Assembly (NCBI GenBank): GCA_020633435.1
Contig: JACKDP010000007.1
Location: 434,001-498,000 of the forward strand
From: Myxococcales bacterium
GTDB lineage: Bacteria > Myxococcota_A > Bradymonadia > UBA7976 > UBA1532
DNA length: 64,000 nucleotides
Direction: 5' to 3'
The first letter of the stretch is position 1, and each line of letters opens with the position of its first letter. Shown piece after piece: positions 52,902 to 61,993 of this stretch. The translations under genes and the position numbers were made by a program. The notes under the pieces were generated by a model that was not told the DNA's origin, made no database searches, and saw only the letters and a list, made by a program, of their open reading frames with translations.

Positions 52902-54011
52902 GTGATCATCGGGATTCCCAAGGAGATCAAGAACCGCGAGTACCGCGTCGGGATGATCCCGGCGACGGTGCGCGCGCTCACGGCCCGTGGCCACCGGGTG
53001 CTCGTCCAGCGGACGGCCGGGCTGGGCAGCGGCATCCCCGACGAGTGGTACGCCGACGCCGGGGCCGAGCTCGTCGACGACGCCGAGCGCGTCTGGGGCG
53101 AGGCCGGCATGGTGGTCAAGGTCAAGGAGCCCGTGGCGTCCGAGTACCCGCTCATCCAGCAGGGCCAGACCATCTACACGTACTTCCACCTCGCGGCGGT
53201 GCCCGAGCTGGCCGACGTGCTGCTCGCCAAGGAGGTGAGCGCGGTGGCCTATGAGACCATCCAGCTCGCCGACGGCTCGCTGCCCCTGCTGCAGCCCATG
53301 AGCGAGGTGGCGGGCAAGATGTCGGCCCAGGTGGGGGCGAGCTGCCTGCAGAAGGAGCACGGCGGCAAGGGCGTGCTGCTCGGCGGCGTGCCCGGCGTGA
53401 AGCGTGGCCAGGTGCTCATCCTCGGCGGCGGCGTCGTCGGCCTCAACGCGGCCAAGGTGGCCGTCGGCATGGGCGCCAACGTCACGATCATGGACGTCAA
53501 CACCCGCCGGCTGACGTGGCTGGACGACGTCTTCCTCGGGCGCGTGCAGACGATCTTCAGTGATCACGACAACTTGCAGCGCCTGCTCCCCCAGGCCGAC
53601 CTGGTGATCGGCGCGGTGCTGGTGGCGGGCGCCCGGGCGCCGACGCTGGTGAGCAAGGCCGACCTGCCGCGCATGGAGCCGGGGACGGTGCTGGTGGACG
53701 TGGCCGTGGACCAGGGGGGCTGCATCGAGACGGCCCGCCCGACCACCCACGACGACCCCACCTACGTCCTCGACGGCGTGGTGCACTACTGCGTGGCCAA
53801 CATGCCGGGGGCGGTGGCCCAGACCAGCACCTTCGCCCTCAACAACACGACGCGGGCCTACGCCATCGCGCTGGCCGACGCCGGCGTCGAGGCGGCGTGC
53901 GGCCGCGATCCCGCGCTGCGCCTGGGCTTGAACACCTGGCGCGGCGCCGTCACGCACCCGGCGGTGGCCGAGTCCCTCGGGCACCCGTACGTGTCGCCGT
54001 CGCTGCACTGA
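52902..54011 (+). CDS. ald: Alanine dehydrogenase
   Basis: This 369-residue NAD-dependent enzyme interconverts alanine and pyruvate plus ammonia. Conserved residues fall at their usual positions: R15 in NREYRVGMIP, K75 in VVKVKEP and H96 in IYTYFHLAAV. The NAD-binding loop is LILGGGVVGLNAAKVA, and VDVAVDQGGC carries the catalytic Asp. The GTG start is preceded by AGGGA and a TATACT element. It ends about 100 bases before the ECF sigma gene, with no obvious link. Confidence 0.96.
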   Translation: MIIGIPKEIKNREYRVGMIPATVRALTARGHRVLVQRTAGLGSGIPDEWYADAGAELVDDAERVWGEAGMVVKVKEPVASEYPLIQQGQTIYTYFHLAAVPELADVLLAKEVSAVAYETIQLADGSLPLLQPMSEVAGKMSAQVGASCLQKEHGGKGVLLGGVPGVKRGQVLILGGGVVGLNAAKVAVGMGANVTIMDVNTRRLTWLDDVFLGRVQTIFSDHDNLQRLLPQADLVIGAVLVAGARAPTLVSKADLPRMEPGTVLVDVAVDQGGCIETARPTTHDDPTYVLDGVVHYCVANMPGAVAQTSTFALNNTTRAYAIALADAGVEAACGRDPALRLGLNTWRGAVTHPAVAESLGHPYVSPSLH

Positions 54012-54118
54012 CGCCTCGCCGAGCGGCGACCCGGTGAATTTACCCAGCACCGGAATGAAATCATCGGCGAGGTCGTTCGTACGAGTCGGTCATCGGAACC
54101 GGCGCCAGGACACAGGCC

Positions 54119-54769
54119 ATGTTTGGACGATTCTTCGGCAAGGGCAGAGAGCAGGACGACTTCGAGCGCATCGCGCTGCCCCACGCCGACGCCCTCTACG
54201 GGGCCGCGATGCGGATGACCCGCGACCCTTCCCGAGCCGAGGACCTGGTGCAGGAGACCCTGCTGCGGGCCTTCCGCTTCTGGCACAAGTTCGAGCAGGG
54301 GACCAACATCAAGGCCTGGCTGTTCCGCATCCAGACCAACATCTTCATCAACCGCTACCGCAAGCGGCAGACCGAGCAGAAGGTCATGGACGACCGCCAG
54401 GTCGACGACCTGCTGCAGCGGTACGCCGTGGACGAGGAGTCCCTCCTGCCGGTGGACACCCGCGAGGAGTTCCTGCGGCAGGTGGTGGGCGACGAGGTGC
54501 TGCGGGCCCTCGACGAGCTGCCCTTCGAGTTCCGCATGACGGTGCTGCTCGCCGACATGCACGACTTCTCCTACAAGGAGATCGCCGAGGTGCTCGAGTG
54601 CCCGGTGGGGACGGTGATGAGCCGCCTGCACCGCGCCCGCAAGATGCTGCAGGCCAAGCTGCTGGAGTACGCCGTCGAGAACGGCATCATCGACGCGCCC
54701 GAGGGGATCGACGCCGAGAACGTCGCGAGCCTCGACGCCTTCAGGCGGCGCCGCAAGGCGGCGAACTGA
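54119..54769 (+). CDS. ECF-type RNA polymerase sigma factor
   Basis: The protein has 216 residues. Sigma region 2 reads PSRAEDLVQETLLRAFRFWH followed by NIKAWLFRIQTNIFIN. Region 4 reads LPFEFRMTVLLADMHDFSYK then EIAEVLECPVGTVMSRLHRA. Two extra stretches (about 100-120, and the last 35 residues) extend it past the minimal ECF. It is followed one base later by a gene for a membrane zinc-type anti-sigma factor. A GGAAT-N15-GTCGTT pair at 54052-54077 could be an autoregulated ECF promoter, though the match is loose. Confidence 0.94.
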   Translation: MFGRFFGKGREQDDFERIALPHADALYGAAMRMTRDPSRAEDLVQETLLRAFRFWHKFEQGTNIKAWLFRIQTNIFINRYRKRQTEQKVMDDRQVDDLLQRYAVDEESLLPVDTREEFLRQVVGDEVLRALDELPFEFRMTVLLADMHDFSYKEIAEVLECPVGTVMSRLHRARKMLQAKLLEYAVENGIIDAPEGIDAENVASLDAFRRRRKAAN

Positions 54770-54770
54770 C

Positions 54771-55553
54771 ATGAAGATCGACTGTACCGACTTCCGGAAG
54801 TACCTCGACGCCTACTTCGACGGCGAGCTCGCCGATCCGGAGCGCGGCGAGTTCGACGCGCACATCGCGGTGTGCGGTGACTGTCGCAAGCACTACGCCC
54901 AGCGGGCGTGGTTCCAGGGCGCCATCCGGCCGGCCCTGCGGCGGTCGTGCTCCCTCTCCGAGGGGGCGCGGGCGCGGCTGCAGGACAGCCTGGTGGGGGC
55001 TCGCCGCCAGCTCCGCCGTCGGTCGATGATCCGCCGGCTGGCGCCGGTGGTGCCGGCGGCGGTCGCGGTCGGGGCGGTCTTCATGCTCGTCACCCCGCTG
55101 ACGGGCTTCGTGCCGGTCATCGACGAGGCCGTCGAGCAGCACTGCGAGCAGGCCCCCGTCGAGGTGCCGACGCCCGAGACCGACGAGCTCGAGGGCTGGT
55201 TCGCCGGCAAGCTGCCGTTCCGCTTCCAGGCCCCGCGCTTCCGCCAGCAGGAGGGCGTGATGCTCCTGGGCGGGCGGCTCACCCGCCTCGCCGGCCCCGA
55301 GACGACGCGCCGGCAGGCCGCGTACCTGGTCTATGGCGTGGGCCGCCACAAGCTCAGCGTCCTCGTCTTCGACGGCGGCAGCCTCGACGTCGGCGACGTG
55401 GGGCGCCAGCAGGTCGTCAACGGCCGCACGCTCAGCATGCATGACAGCCGGGGCTATCGCGTGGCGCTCTTCCGACAAGGGGAGCTGGCGTACGCGGTCA
55501 CCTCCGATCTGCCCGAAGAGCGGATGGTCGATCTGATCAGCGCCGCCTTCTGA
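54771..55553 (+). CDS. Membrane anti-sigma factor with zinc-binding domain
   Basis: The protein has 260 residues. The N-terminal anti-sigma domain carries H31-x3-C35-x2-C38 in AHIAVCGDCRKHY, the zinc motif. One transmembrane segment lies near residues 89-110 (LAPVVPAAVAVGAVFMLVTP), placing the C-terminal 150 residues outside. That part resembles a sensor domain (QAAYLVYGVGRHKLSVLVFD) without catalytic motifs. It begins one base after the sigma stop, so the two are made together. It should hold the ECF sigma at the membrane until an envelope signal arrives. Confidence 0.9.
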   Translation: MKIDCTDFRKYLDAYFDGELADPERGEFDAHIAVCGDCRKHYAQRAWFQGAIRPALRRSCSLSEGARARLQDSLVGARRQLRRRSMIRRLAPVVPAAVAVGAVFMLVTPLTGFVPVIDEAVEQHCEQAPVEVPTPETDELEGWFAGKLPFRFQAPRFRQQEGVMLLGGRLTRLAGPETTRRQAAYLVYGVGRHKLSVLVFDGGSLDVGDVGRQQVVNGRTLSMHDSRGYRVALFRQGELAYAVTSDLPEERMVDLISAAF

Positions 55554-55593
55554 CGCCCCCGCTGGGGCCGCCGGGCTGCTATCATCCCCGGCG

Positions 55594-57707
55594 ATGTTCG
55601 TCCTCTCCGCCCTCAAGGTCCTCATCCTCGCCGGCGGCGTCAGCGCCGCCGAGAACCACCACAGCCACCTCGTGCATGTGCAGGGGCTCCAGGCGCTGCT
55701 GGCGTCGCGGGGCGTGCCGTCCCAGGACGTCGCCGTCTTCTGGGCCGATGGCACCGCGCCGGGGCCGGACCGGTCCGTGTCGCGGGCGCCGGCCGAGCCC
55801 GAGGCCTGGCTCATCGCCGGCCTGCCCAGCGGCAACGAGGTGGATCCCGGCCCCGAGCTGGAGGACACGGCCTTCCCGGCGGGGGACGTGCGGCCCGCCA
55901 CGCGGGAGGCCCTGCGCGGGTGGCTGGCCGAGGTGGGCCCCGGCCTGCGCGCGGGCGACACCCTGCTGGTGGCGGTGACGGATCACGGCGAGCCCGACCC
56001 CGCCGGGGGCACCGAGACGCGCATCAACCTCTGGGGCGAGGAGACGTGGAACCCCACGGAGCTCCTCAGCGATCTGGCGCCGGTGCCCGGGGAGGCCCGC
56101 GTCGTCCTGTGGATGTCCCAGTGCCACTCCGGGGGCTTCGCCGACCTGGCGCGGCGCCGGGAGAACCTGTGCGGGACGTTCAGCGCGACGCCGGATCGGG
56201 TGGCCTACGGCTGCTACCCCGAGCTGGCCGGGCGGGAGGACGTGGGGCACTTCCAGCGGATGCTGGAGGCGCTGGGGCGGGAGGCCGATCTGGCCGGGGC
56301 GACGGCCGAGGTCATCCTGACCGATGACACGCCGGACGTGCCGCACCTGACCAGCGACGCGCTGCTCTACGGGGCGCTGGCCACCGAGGCGGATCGGGTG
56401 GGCGCGCCGGTGGCGCCGTTCATCGACGCGCGGCTCGAGTCGGAGACGTCGGACGAGGTGGACGCCAGCCGGCGCCTGGCGGCCGCGGTGGCGCTGCGCT
56501 ACGGGCTGGGGCTGCTGCGGGATCACTCGGCGGCGCTGGACGTGCTCGACGAGATCGGGGCGGCCCGGTACGCGCTGGAGAGCTGGCAGCAGCCGTGGGA
56601 GCGGGCGTTCAACAACGCCCGGGAGCTCATCGTGGAGGAGGCGGCGCGCCGCGTCGGCGAGCCGAAGACGCGGGAGGCCCGGCTGGCGGCCGGGCGCAAG
56701 CTGCTGGCGGGGGCGCGCAAGGCGTGGGCGAAGGCGCCGGTGGCGGTGCGGGGCCGGGTGACGGCCCTGCGTGAGCGCATCCAGGCGGCGGACGCGCTCG
56801 GGGGCCGGCTCGACCTGCAGGAGGCCGCGGCGCTGCGGGTGGCGTGGCTGCAGGGGCGGGTGGCGGGTCCCCTGGTGCTGGACGCCACGGCGCGCCGGCG
56901 GCTGGCGGCCGTGCGGGCGTGCGAGCGCGCGCCGCTGCTGCCGGCCCTGCCCACGGCCTCGGCGCCGGCGGCGCCGTCCCCCCCGCCGCGGGCGCGGGTG
57001 GGGCGGGGCGGCGCCGGGGGGGGGCCCGGCGGCCCGGGCACCTGGGCCTGGAGTTCCGGGACCGGCCCCGGTACGCGGGCGTGCTGGTCGATCGCGTCCT
57101 GCCCGGCAGCCCGCTGCTGGCGACGGCGCTGCAGCCGGGGGACGCCCTGCTCGCGGTGAACGGCTGGACGCTCGGGCGCCGGGGCGACTTCCGCGAGTCG
57201 GTGCTGCTGGCCACCCCCGGCCGGCCGCTGACCCTGAGCGGGCGCCGCGGGCGCACCCCCTTCAACATCGAGCTGCCAGCGCCGCCGATGCCGCTGCCGG
57301 TGCCGCCGCCCCTGCTGGGCGAGGTGGTGGGCGAGCTGCGGCTGCGGCCCCTCGACGCGGCCCAGGGCCTGCCCGCCATCGGCGAGGGCCGGCCGGCGGT
57401 GCTCTTCTACTGGGCGACGTGGTGCAAGCCCTGCAAGGCGGCGCTGCCGCTGCTGCAGACGTGGGCGCAGACGCACGACGTGCCGGTGGTGGCCATCACC
57501 GACGAAGGGCCGGCGGTCATCCACCGTTTCCTCAATACATTCGGTAGCTTTCCCTTCCCCATCGCCCTCGACTCCGAGGGAGAGGCCCGGCGCCTGTTCG
57601 GGGTGGACAGCCTGCCCGTCTTCGTCCTGCTGGACGCGGGGCGGCGGCTGACGCAGCTCGAGGTGGGCTTCGACGCGGCCATCCCGCTGGCGCCGCCGCC
57701 CACCTGA
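55594..57707 (+). CDS. Caspase-like peptidase fused to PDZ and thioredoxin domains, broken by a frameshift
   Basis: From the ATG at 55594 the protein starts MFVLSALKVLILAGGVSAAE. A clan CD (caspase/legumain-like) domain follows, with the dyad His131 in VTDHGEPD and Cys177 in SQCHSGGF. A helical region runs to about 470. At nine Gs (57016-57024) the frame goes wrong. The next frame continues as a PDZ domain (GHLGLEFRDRPRYAGVLVDR, then LQPGDALLAVNGWTL) and a TlpA-like thioredoxin domain (VLFYWATWCKPCKAALPLL), ending at 57707. One added G makes a single 704-residue protein. As sequenced the first frame ends at 57159. The two could instead be separate overlapping genes. The N-terminus may be a signal peptide, as the context would suggest for periplasmic action. 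Confidence 0.72.
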
Positions 57708-57711
57708 GGCT

Positions 57712-57741
57712 TTGACTCCCCGGGATCAGGCCCGATATGCT
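57712..57741 (+). promoter_or_regulatory. Promoter upstream of the lysine aminomutase gene
   Basis: TTGACT (57712-57717, 5 of 6) and TATGCT (57736-57741, 4 of 6) are 18 bases apart, giving a predicted start near 57748. It lies right after the stop codon of the preceding gene and leaves a leader of about 127 bases before the aminomutase ATG. Confidence 0.55.
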
Positions 57742-57874
57742 GGGGAGGTGTGGTACTTCCAGTCCGTCCTCCACCAGCCCGACGTAGGCCCGCCCCCGGG
57801 CCTCTGATCTTCTGTTTCCCGACACCCTGAAGACTCGGACGAGCGGCGGCGCGGCCTGCCGGAGGACCTGAGCG

Positions 57875-59251
57875 ATGAACGACACTGGCGAGCTGCCCGT
57901 GATCCAGGAGGGCCCCGCGGCGCGGCCCCCGGTGGGCCCCGAGGCCCTGGAACATCGAAACCTGCTGGACGGCGACTTCTGGCGCCGCATCCCGGCCTAC
58001 GCCGGCGTGGACGAGGCGACGTTCCTCGACCACCGCTGGCAGATGAAGAACACCATCACCCGCCCGGACAAGCTGCTGGCGGCGCTGCAGGGCCTCGTGC
58101 CCGAGGCGTTCATCCACGACGTGGCGGCCGGCTTCGCCCGCGCCCCCATGGCCGTGCGCGTCAGCCCCTACTTGCTGTCGCTCATCGACTGGGAGCAGCC
58201 CGAGGCGGATCCGCTGCGCATCCAGTTCCTGCCCATGGGCTCGAAGTTCCTGCCCGACCACCCGAAGCTGGGCCTGGACTCCCTGCACGAGCAGGCCGAC
58301 GCGCCGGTGCCCGGCCTGACGCATCGCTACCCCGACAAGGCGCTCTTCCTGGTCATCGACACCTGCCCGGTCTACTGCCGGTTCTGCACCCGCAGCTACG
58401 CCGTCGGGCTCGACACGGACCAGGTGGAGAAGGTCAGCCTCAAGCCCAAGAAGGAGCGCTGGGACCTGGCCTTCGACTACATCGCCTCCCGCCCGGAGCT
58501 GGAGGACATCGTGGTCAGCGGCGGCGACGCCTACAACCTGCGGGCCGACTGGATCACGGAGATCGGCAACCGCCTGCTGGACATGCCGAACATCCGGCGC
58601 TTCCGCTTCGCCAGCAAGGGCCTCGCGGTCATGCCGCAGAAGGTCCTGACGGACGACGAGTGGTTCAAGGCCCTCGTGGACGTGGTGGAGCGCGGGCGGA
58701 AGATGGGCAAGGAGGTGGCGTTCCACACCCACTTCAACCACGCCAGCGAGATCACGGCCTACAGCAAGCGCGCCCTCGACCGCCTGTTCGCGGAGGGGGT
58801 GACGGTGCGCAACCAGGCCGTCCTGCTGCGCGGCGTGAACGACACCGTCGAGAGCATGACGCTGCTGGTGAAGCGGCTGGCGTGGATCAACGCGCACCCC
58901 TACTACGTCTACCAGCACGACCTGGTGCAGGGCGCCGAGGACATGCGCACGACGGTGCACACGGCCAAGACGCTGGCCCAGGCGGTGCGCGGCATGACGG
59001 CGGGCTTCAACACCCCGCTCTTCGTGGTCGACGCCCCCGGCGGCGGCGGCAAGCGCGGCGTGCACAGCTACGACGCCTACGATCGCGAGACCGGCATCTC
59101 GGTCTGGCGGGCGCCCTCGGTGAAGCCGGGCCAGGTCTTCTTCTACTTCGATCCCATCGATCAGCTCAGCCCGGAGGCGCAGGCTCGCTGGGCCGACCCC
59201 GCCGAGCACCAGCGGATGATCGACGAGGCCCTCGCGCTGCCGGCCCGGTAG
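57875..59251 (+). CDS. kamA: Lysine 2,3-aminomutase
   Basis: This 458-residue radical-SAM enzyme moves the alpha-amino group of lysine to the beta position. The iron-sulfur motif is C164-x3-C168-x2-C171 (TCPVYCRFCTRS). The PLP-binding lysine is K393 in APGGGGKRGV. Both Asp residues that bind the substrate amino group in the clostridial enzyme appear conserved (D349 in YYVYQHDL, D386 in FVVDAPGG), which favours lysine over glutamate as substrate. Beta-lysine can serve in catabolism, as a compatible solute or in a natural product. GGAGG is nine bases upstream of the ATG. Confidence 0.92.
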   Translation: MNDTGELPVIQEGPAARPPVGPEALEHRNLLDGDFWRRIPAYAGVDEATFLDHRWQMKNTITRPDKLLAALQGLVPEAFIHDVAAGFARAPMAVRVSPYLLSLIDWEQPEADPLRIQFLPMGSKFLPDHPKLGLDSLHEQADAPVPGLTHRYPDKALFLVIDTCPVYCRFCTRSYAVGLDTDQVEKVSLKPKKERWDLAFDYIASRPELEDIVVSGGDAYNLRADWITEIGNRLLDMPNIRRFRFASKGLAVMPQKVLTDDEWFKALVDVVERGRKMGKEVAFHTHFNHASEITAYSKRALDRLFAEGVTVRNQAVLLRGVNDTVESMTLLVKRLAWINAHPYYVYQHDLVQGAEDMRTTVHTAKTLAQAVRGMTAGFNTPLFVVDAPGGGGKRGVHSYDAYDRETGISVWRAPSVKPGQVFFYFDPIDQLSPEAQARWADPAEHQRMIDEALALPAR

Positions 59252-59322
59252 CCCCCCGGCAGCACCCCTTGCCGCCGGCCCGCTGGCGCCGATACGCTCA
59301 TTGCTCTCGGGCCGGAGCTGCC

Positions 59323-61242
59323 GTGGATCTCTCCAAGTATCGCCACCTGTACGTGACGGAGACCCAGGAGATCCTGGAGAACCTCGCCCGCACCCTCGTC
59401 GACCTGGAGGGGGCGCCGTCGGACCGGGAGCGGGTGAACACGGCCTTCCGGCTCTTCCACTCCATCAAGGGCATGAGCGGCACCATGGGCTTCAGCCCGG
59501 TGTTCGATCTGGCCCACCAGCTCGAGGAGCTGATGGACCGCGTGCGCAAGGGCCTCATCGACGTGCCCGGGCGCACCATGGATCTGCTGCTCTCGGGGGT
59601 GGACCGGCTCGGGCAGTGGGTGGCGGACGTCGAGGTGGGCCGCGAGCCGATGGCGGATCTGGCCTCCCGGCAGATCCATGGCCGCATCGCCCTGCTGCTG
59701 GAGGGGTCGCGGCCACCGCCGGCCGTGGAGGCGCCCTCCGAGCCGCTGCGGCGTGGCGATGGGGACCTCATGCTGGAGGTCGAGCTGGCCCAGCCGTCCA
59801 CCCAGGCCGGCGTCCGCGGCTACCTGCTGCGCAAGCGCCTGGAGGCCCTCGGCACGGTGGTGGACTCGGCCCCGTCGGCGGAGCAGCTCCGCGGCGGCCG
59901 GCTGACGGGGCCCCTGCGCCTCGCCCTGCGCACGACGCACCCCGCTGACGTGGTGCGGGCCTTCGTGGAGGTCCTCGCGGAGTGGCGGATCGTGACGGTG
60001 GAGGCCGGCGACGTGGCGGCCTCGTCCATGGAGGAGCTCTTCTTCACCGGCGAGCTGGACGCCTCCCTCGCCGCCGACGCGACCCCGCGGGCCGATCCGG
60101 CGGCCATCGTGCGGCCCGGGCGGTCTTCGCGCACGCTGCGGGTGCGGGCGGACTGGCTGGACGAGCTCCAGGACAGCGTCGACACCCTCCGGGCCCTGGC
60201 CGTGCGCCTGGAGAGTCAGGTGCCGGCGACGTCGGCGGACACCCTCACGGAGCTGCGGCGGGTGCTGGTGGAGGTGGGCCGCGAGGTCCGCGCCATCCGG
60301 CGGGTGCCCCTGGCCGTCATCACCGATCCGCTGCTGCGGGTGGTGCGCGACATGGCGCGGCAGGCGGGCAAGCGCGCGGTGCTGCGGGTGGAGGGGGCCG
60401 ATCAGCCCCTGGACCGCACCGTCATCGAGGGGGTGGACGCCGCCCTGAGCCACCTGGTGCGCAACGCCGTGGAGCATGGGCTCGAGGCCCCGGACGTGCG
60501 CCGCGCCGCCGGCAAGGCTGGGACGGGCCTGGTGGCCATCCGCTGCCGCCGCCTGCGCGACGAGGTGGTCCTGGATCTGGCCGACGACGGCGCTGGCATC
60601 GATCCCCAGCGGCTCGTGCAGCGGGCCGTGGATCAGGGGCTGTTGCCCGAGGCGGAGGCCCGCCAGCTCGCCCGCGCCGATCTGGTGCGGCTGCTGGCCC
60701 TGCCCGGCCTGACCACCCGCGAGGAGGTGGGGGCCCTGGCGGGCCGGGGCATCGGCATGGACGCCATCCAGTCGGCGGTCGTGGCCCTCGGCGGGACGCT
60801 GCAGGTGCGCACGCGGCCGGGGGAGGGGACGCTCTTCCGGCTGCGGCTGCCCGCCGTGCGCGGCCTGGTGCAGCTCGTCGAGGTGGTGGCCGGTGGCCAG
60901 ACGATGCTGGTGGCCGAGGCCCAGGTGCGCGAGGTCATCGCCGCCCCGGTCATCCAGGGGGAGGGGGCGGAGCGGTACGTCGAGCACCGCGGCCATCGCT
61001 GGGCCGTCGCGCGGCTGGCCGACCACCTGGGCCTGACGCCGGCGGGCCCCGACGGGCCGGCCCTCCTGCTGCGCGAGCCGCGCCGCGCCATCCTGGTGGA
61101 GGCCCAGGGCGAGTCGCGCCGCGCCCCGCTGCAGGCGCTGCCGCCGCCCATCGAGCGGCTGGATGGCTTCCAGGGGGCGGTGGTGCCGCCCTCGGGGGCG
61201 CCGGTGCTCGTCCTTGATCTGATTGGACTTTTCGGTGAGTGA
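59323..61242 (+). CDS. CheA-like hybrid sensor kinase
   Basis: The protein has 639 residues. The Hpt domain has the phosphorylatable H46 in AFRLFHSIKGMSGTMGF. A linker and helical dimerisation part follow. The ATPase domain shows an N-box HLVRNAVEHGLE, a G1 box LDLADDGAGID and a G2 region LAGRGIGMDAIQ. The C-terminal CheW-like domain spans about 505-639. The P2 domain typical of chemotaxis CheA is not evident. The GTG at 59323 follows GGAG. It overlaps larB by 8 bases, and the operon ends with a response regulator at 63279 that could be its partner. Confidence 0.92.
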   Translation: MDLSKYRHLYVTETQEILENLARTLVDLEGAPSDRERVNTAFRLFHSIKGMSGTMGFSPVFDLAHQLEELMDRVRKGLIDVPGRTMDLLLSGVDRLGQWVADVEVGREPMADLASRQIHGRIALLLEGSRPPPAVEAPSEPLRRGDGDLMLEVELAQPSTQAGVRGYLLRKRLEALGTVVDSAPSAEQLRGGRLTGPLRLALRTTHPADVVRAFVEVLAEWRIVTVEAGDVAASSMEELFFTGELDASLAADATPRADPAAIVRPGRSSRTLRVRADWLDELQDSVDTLRALAVRLESQVPATSADTLTELRRVLVEVGREVRAIRRVPLAVITDPLLRVVRDMARQAGKRAVLRVEGADQPLDRTVIEGVDAALSHLVRNAVEHGLEAPDVRRAAGKAGTGLVAIRCRRLRDEVVLDLADDGAGIDPQRLVQRAVDQGLLPEAEARQLARADLVRLLALPGLTTREEVGALAGRGIGMDAIQSAVVALGGTLQVRTRPGEGTLFRLRLPAVRGLVQLVEVVAGGQTMLVAEAQVREVIAAPVIQGEGAERYVEHRGHRWAVARLADHLGLTPAGPDGPALLLREPRRAILVEAQGESRRAPLQALPPPIERLDGFQGAVVPPSGAPVLVLDLIGLFGE

Positions 61243-61993
61243 GGGTGCCTTGAGGGCGGTGCTGGAGGGCCTGGCGGCCGGGACGTACACGGTGGAGCAG
61301 GCGGAGGCCGCGCTCGCCCGGACGGCGGATCTGGGCTTCGCGGCGGTCGATCTGCAGCGGGCGCGGCGCCGGGGCGTGCCGGAGACCATCTTCGGCCAGG
61401 GCAAGAGCGTCGAGCAGATCGTCGCCATCGCCGAGGCGCTGCGGGGGGCGGGCCAGCGGGTGCTGGTGACGCGGGTGGCGGTCGAGGACGGCCCCGCCAT
61501 CGTGGCTGCCCTCGGCGACGCGGCCTTCGATCCCATCGCGCGCTGTGTCTGGGCGCCGGCCGAGGTGCCGGCGCCGTCGCTGCCGGGCACCGTCCTGGTG
61601 GTCTCGGCGGGCACGACCGACGGCCCGGTGGCCGCGGAGGCGGCCTGCGTCGCGCGCCTGCTCGGCAACCCGGTCGACACCCTGGCCGACGTAGGCGTGG
61701 CGGGGCTGCACCGCTTGCTGCGCCACCTCGACCGCCTGCGCAGCGCCGCGGTGCTCATCGTGTGCGCGGGCATGGAGGGGGCGTTGCCCAGCGTCGTGGC
61801 GGGTCTGGTCGAGCGGCCCGTGGTGGCCGTGCCGACCAGCGTGGGCTATGGCGCCAGCTTCGGCGGCATGGCCGCGCTGCTGGGCATGCTCAACACCTGC
61901 GCCGAGGGGGTGACCGTCGTCAACATCGACAATGGCTTCGGCGCAGCGTATGCAGCCACCCTCATGAACCGGATCGGGGAGGCGCGCGGGTGA
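61235..61993 (+). CDS. larB: LarB, nickel-pincer cofactor biosynthesis
   Basis: This 252-residue carboxylase/hydrolase of the AIR-carboxylase fold makes pyridinium-3,5-biscarboxylate mononucleotide, the first intermediate of the nickel-pincer cofactor used by lactate racemase-type enzymes. Recognisable parts are RGVPETIFGQGKSVEQI, VVSAGTTDGPVAAEAA and VPTSVGYGASFGGMAALLGM. The GTG at 61235 lies inside the end of the kinase gene; a TTG at 61250 has a better ribosome site and is an alternative. It overlaps larC (GTGA). Confidence 0.93.
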   Translation: MSEGALRAVLEGLAAGTYTVEQAEAALARTADLGFAAVDLQRARRRGVPETIFGQGKSVEQIVAIAEALRGAGQRVLVTRVAVEDGPAIVAALGDAAFDPIARCVWAPAEVPAPSLPGTVLVVSAGTTDGPVAAEAACVARLLGNPVDTLADVGVAGLHRLLRHLDRLRSAAVLIVCAGMEGALPSVVAGLVERPVVAVPTSVGYGASFGGMAALLGMLNTCAEGVTVVNIDNGFGAAYAATLMNRIGEARG

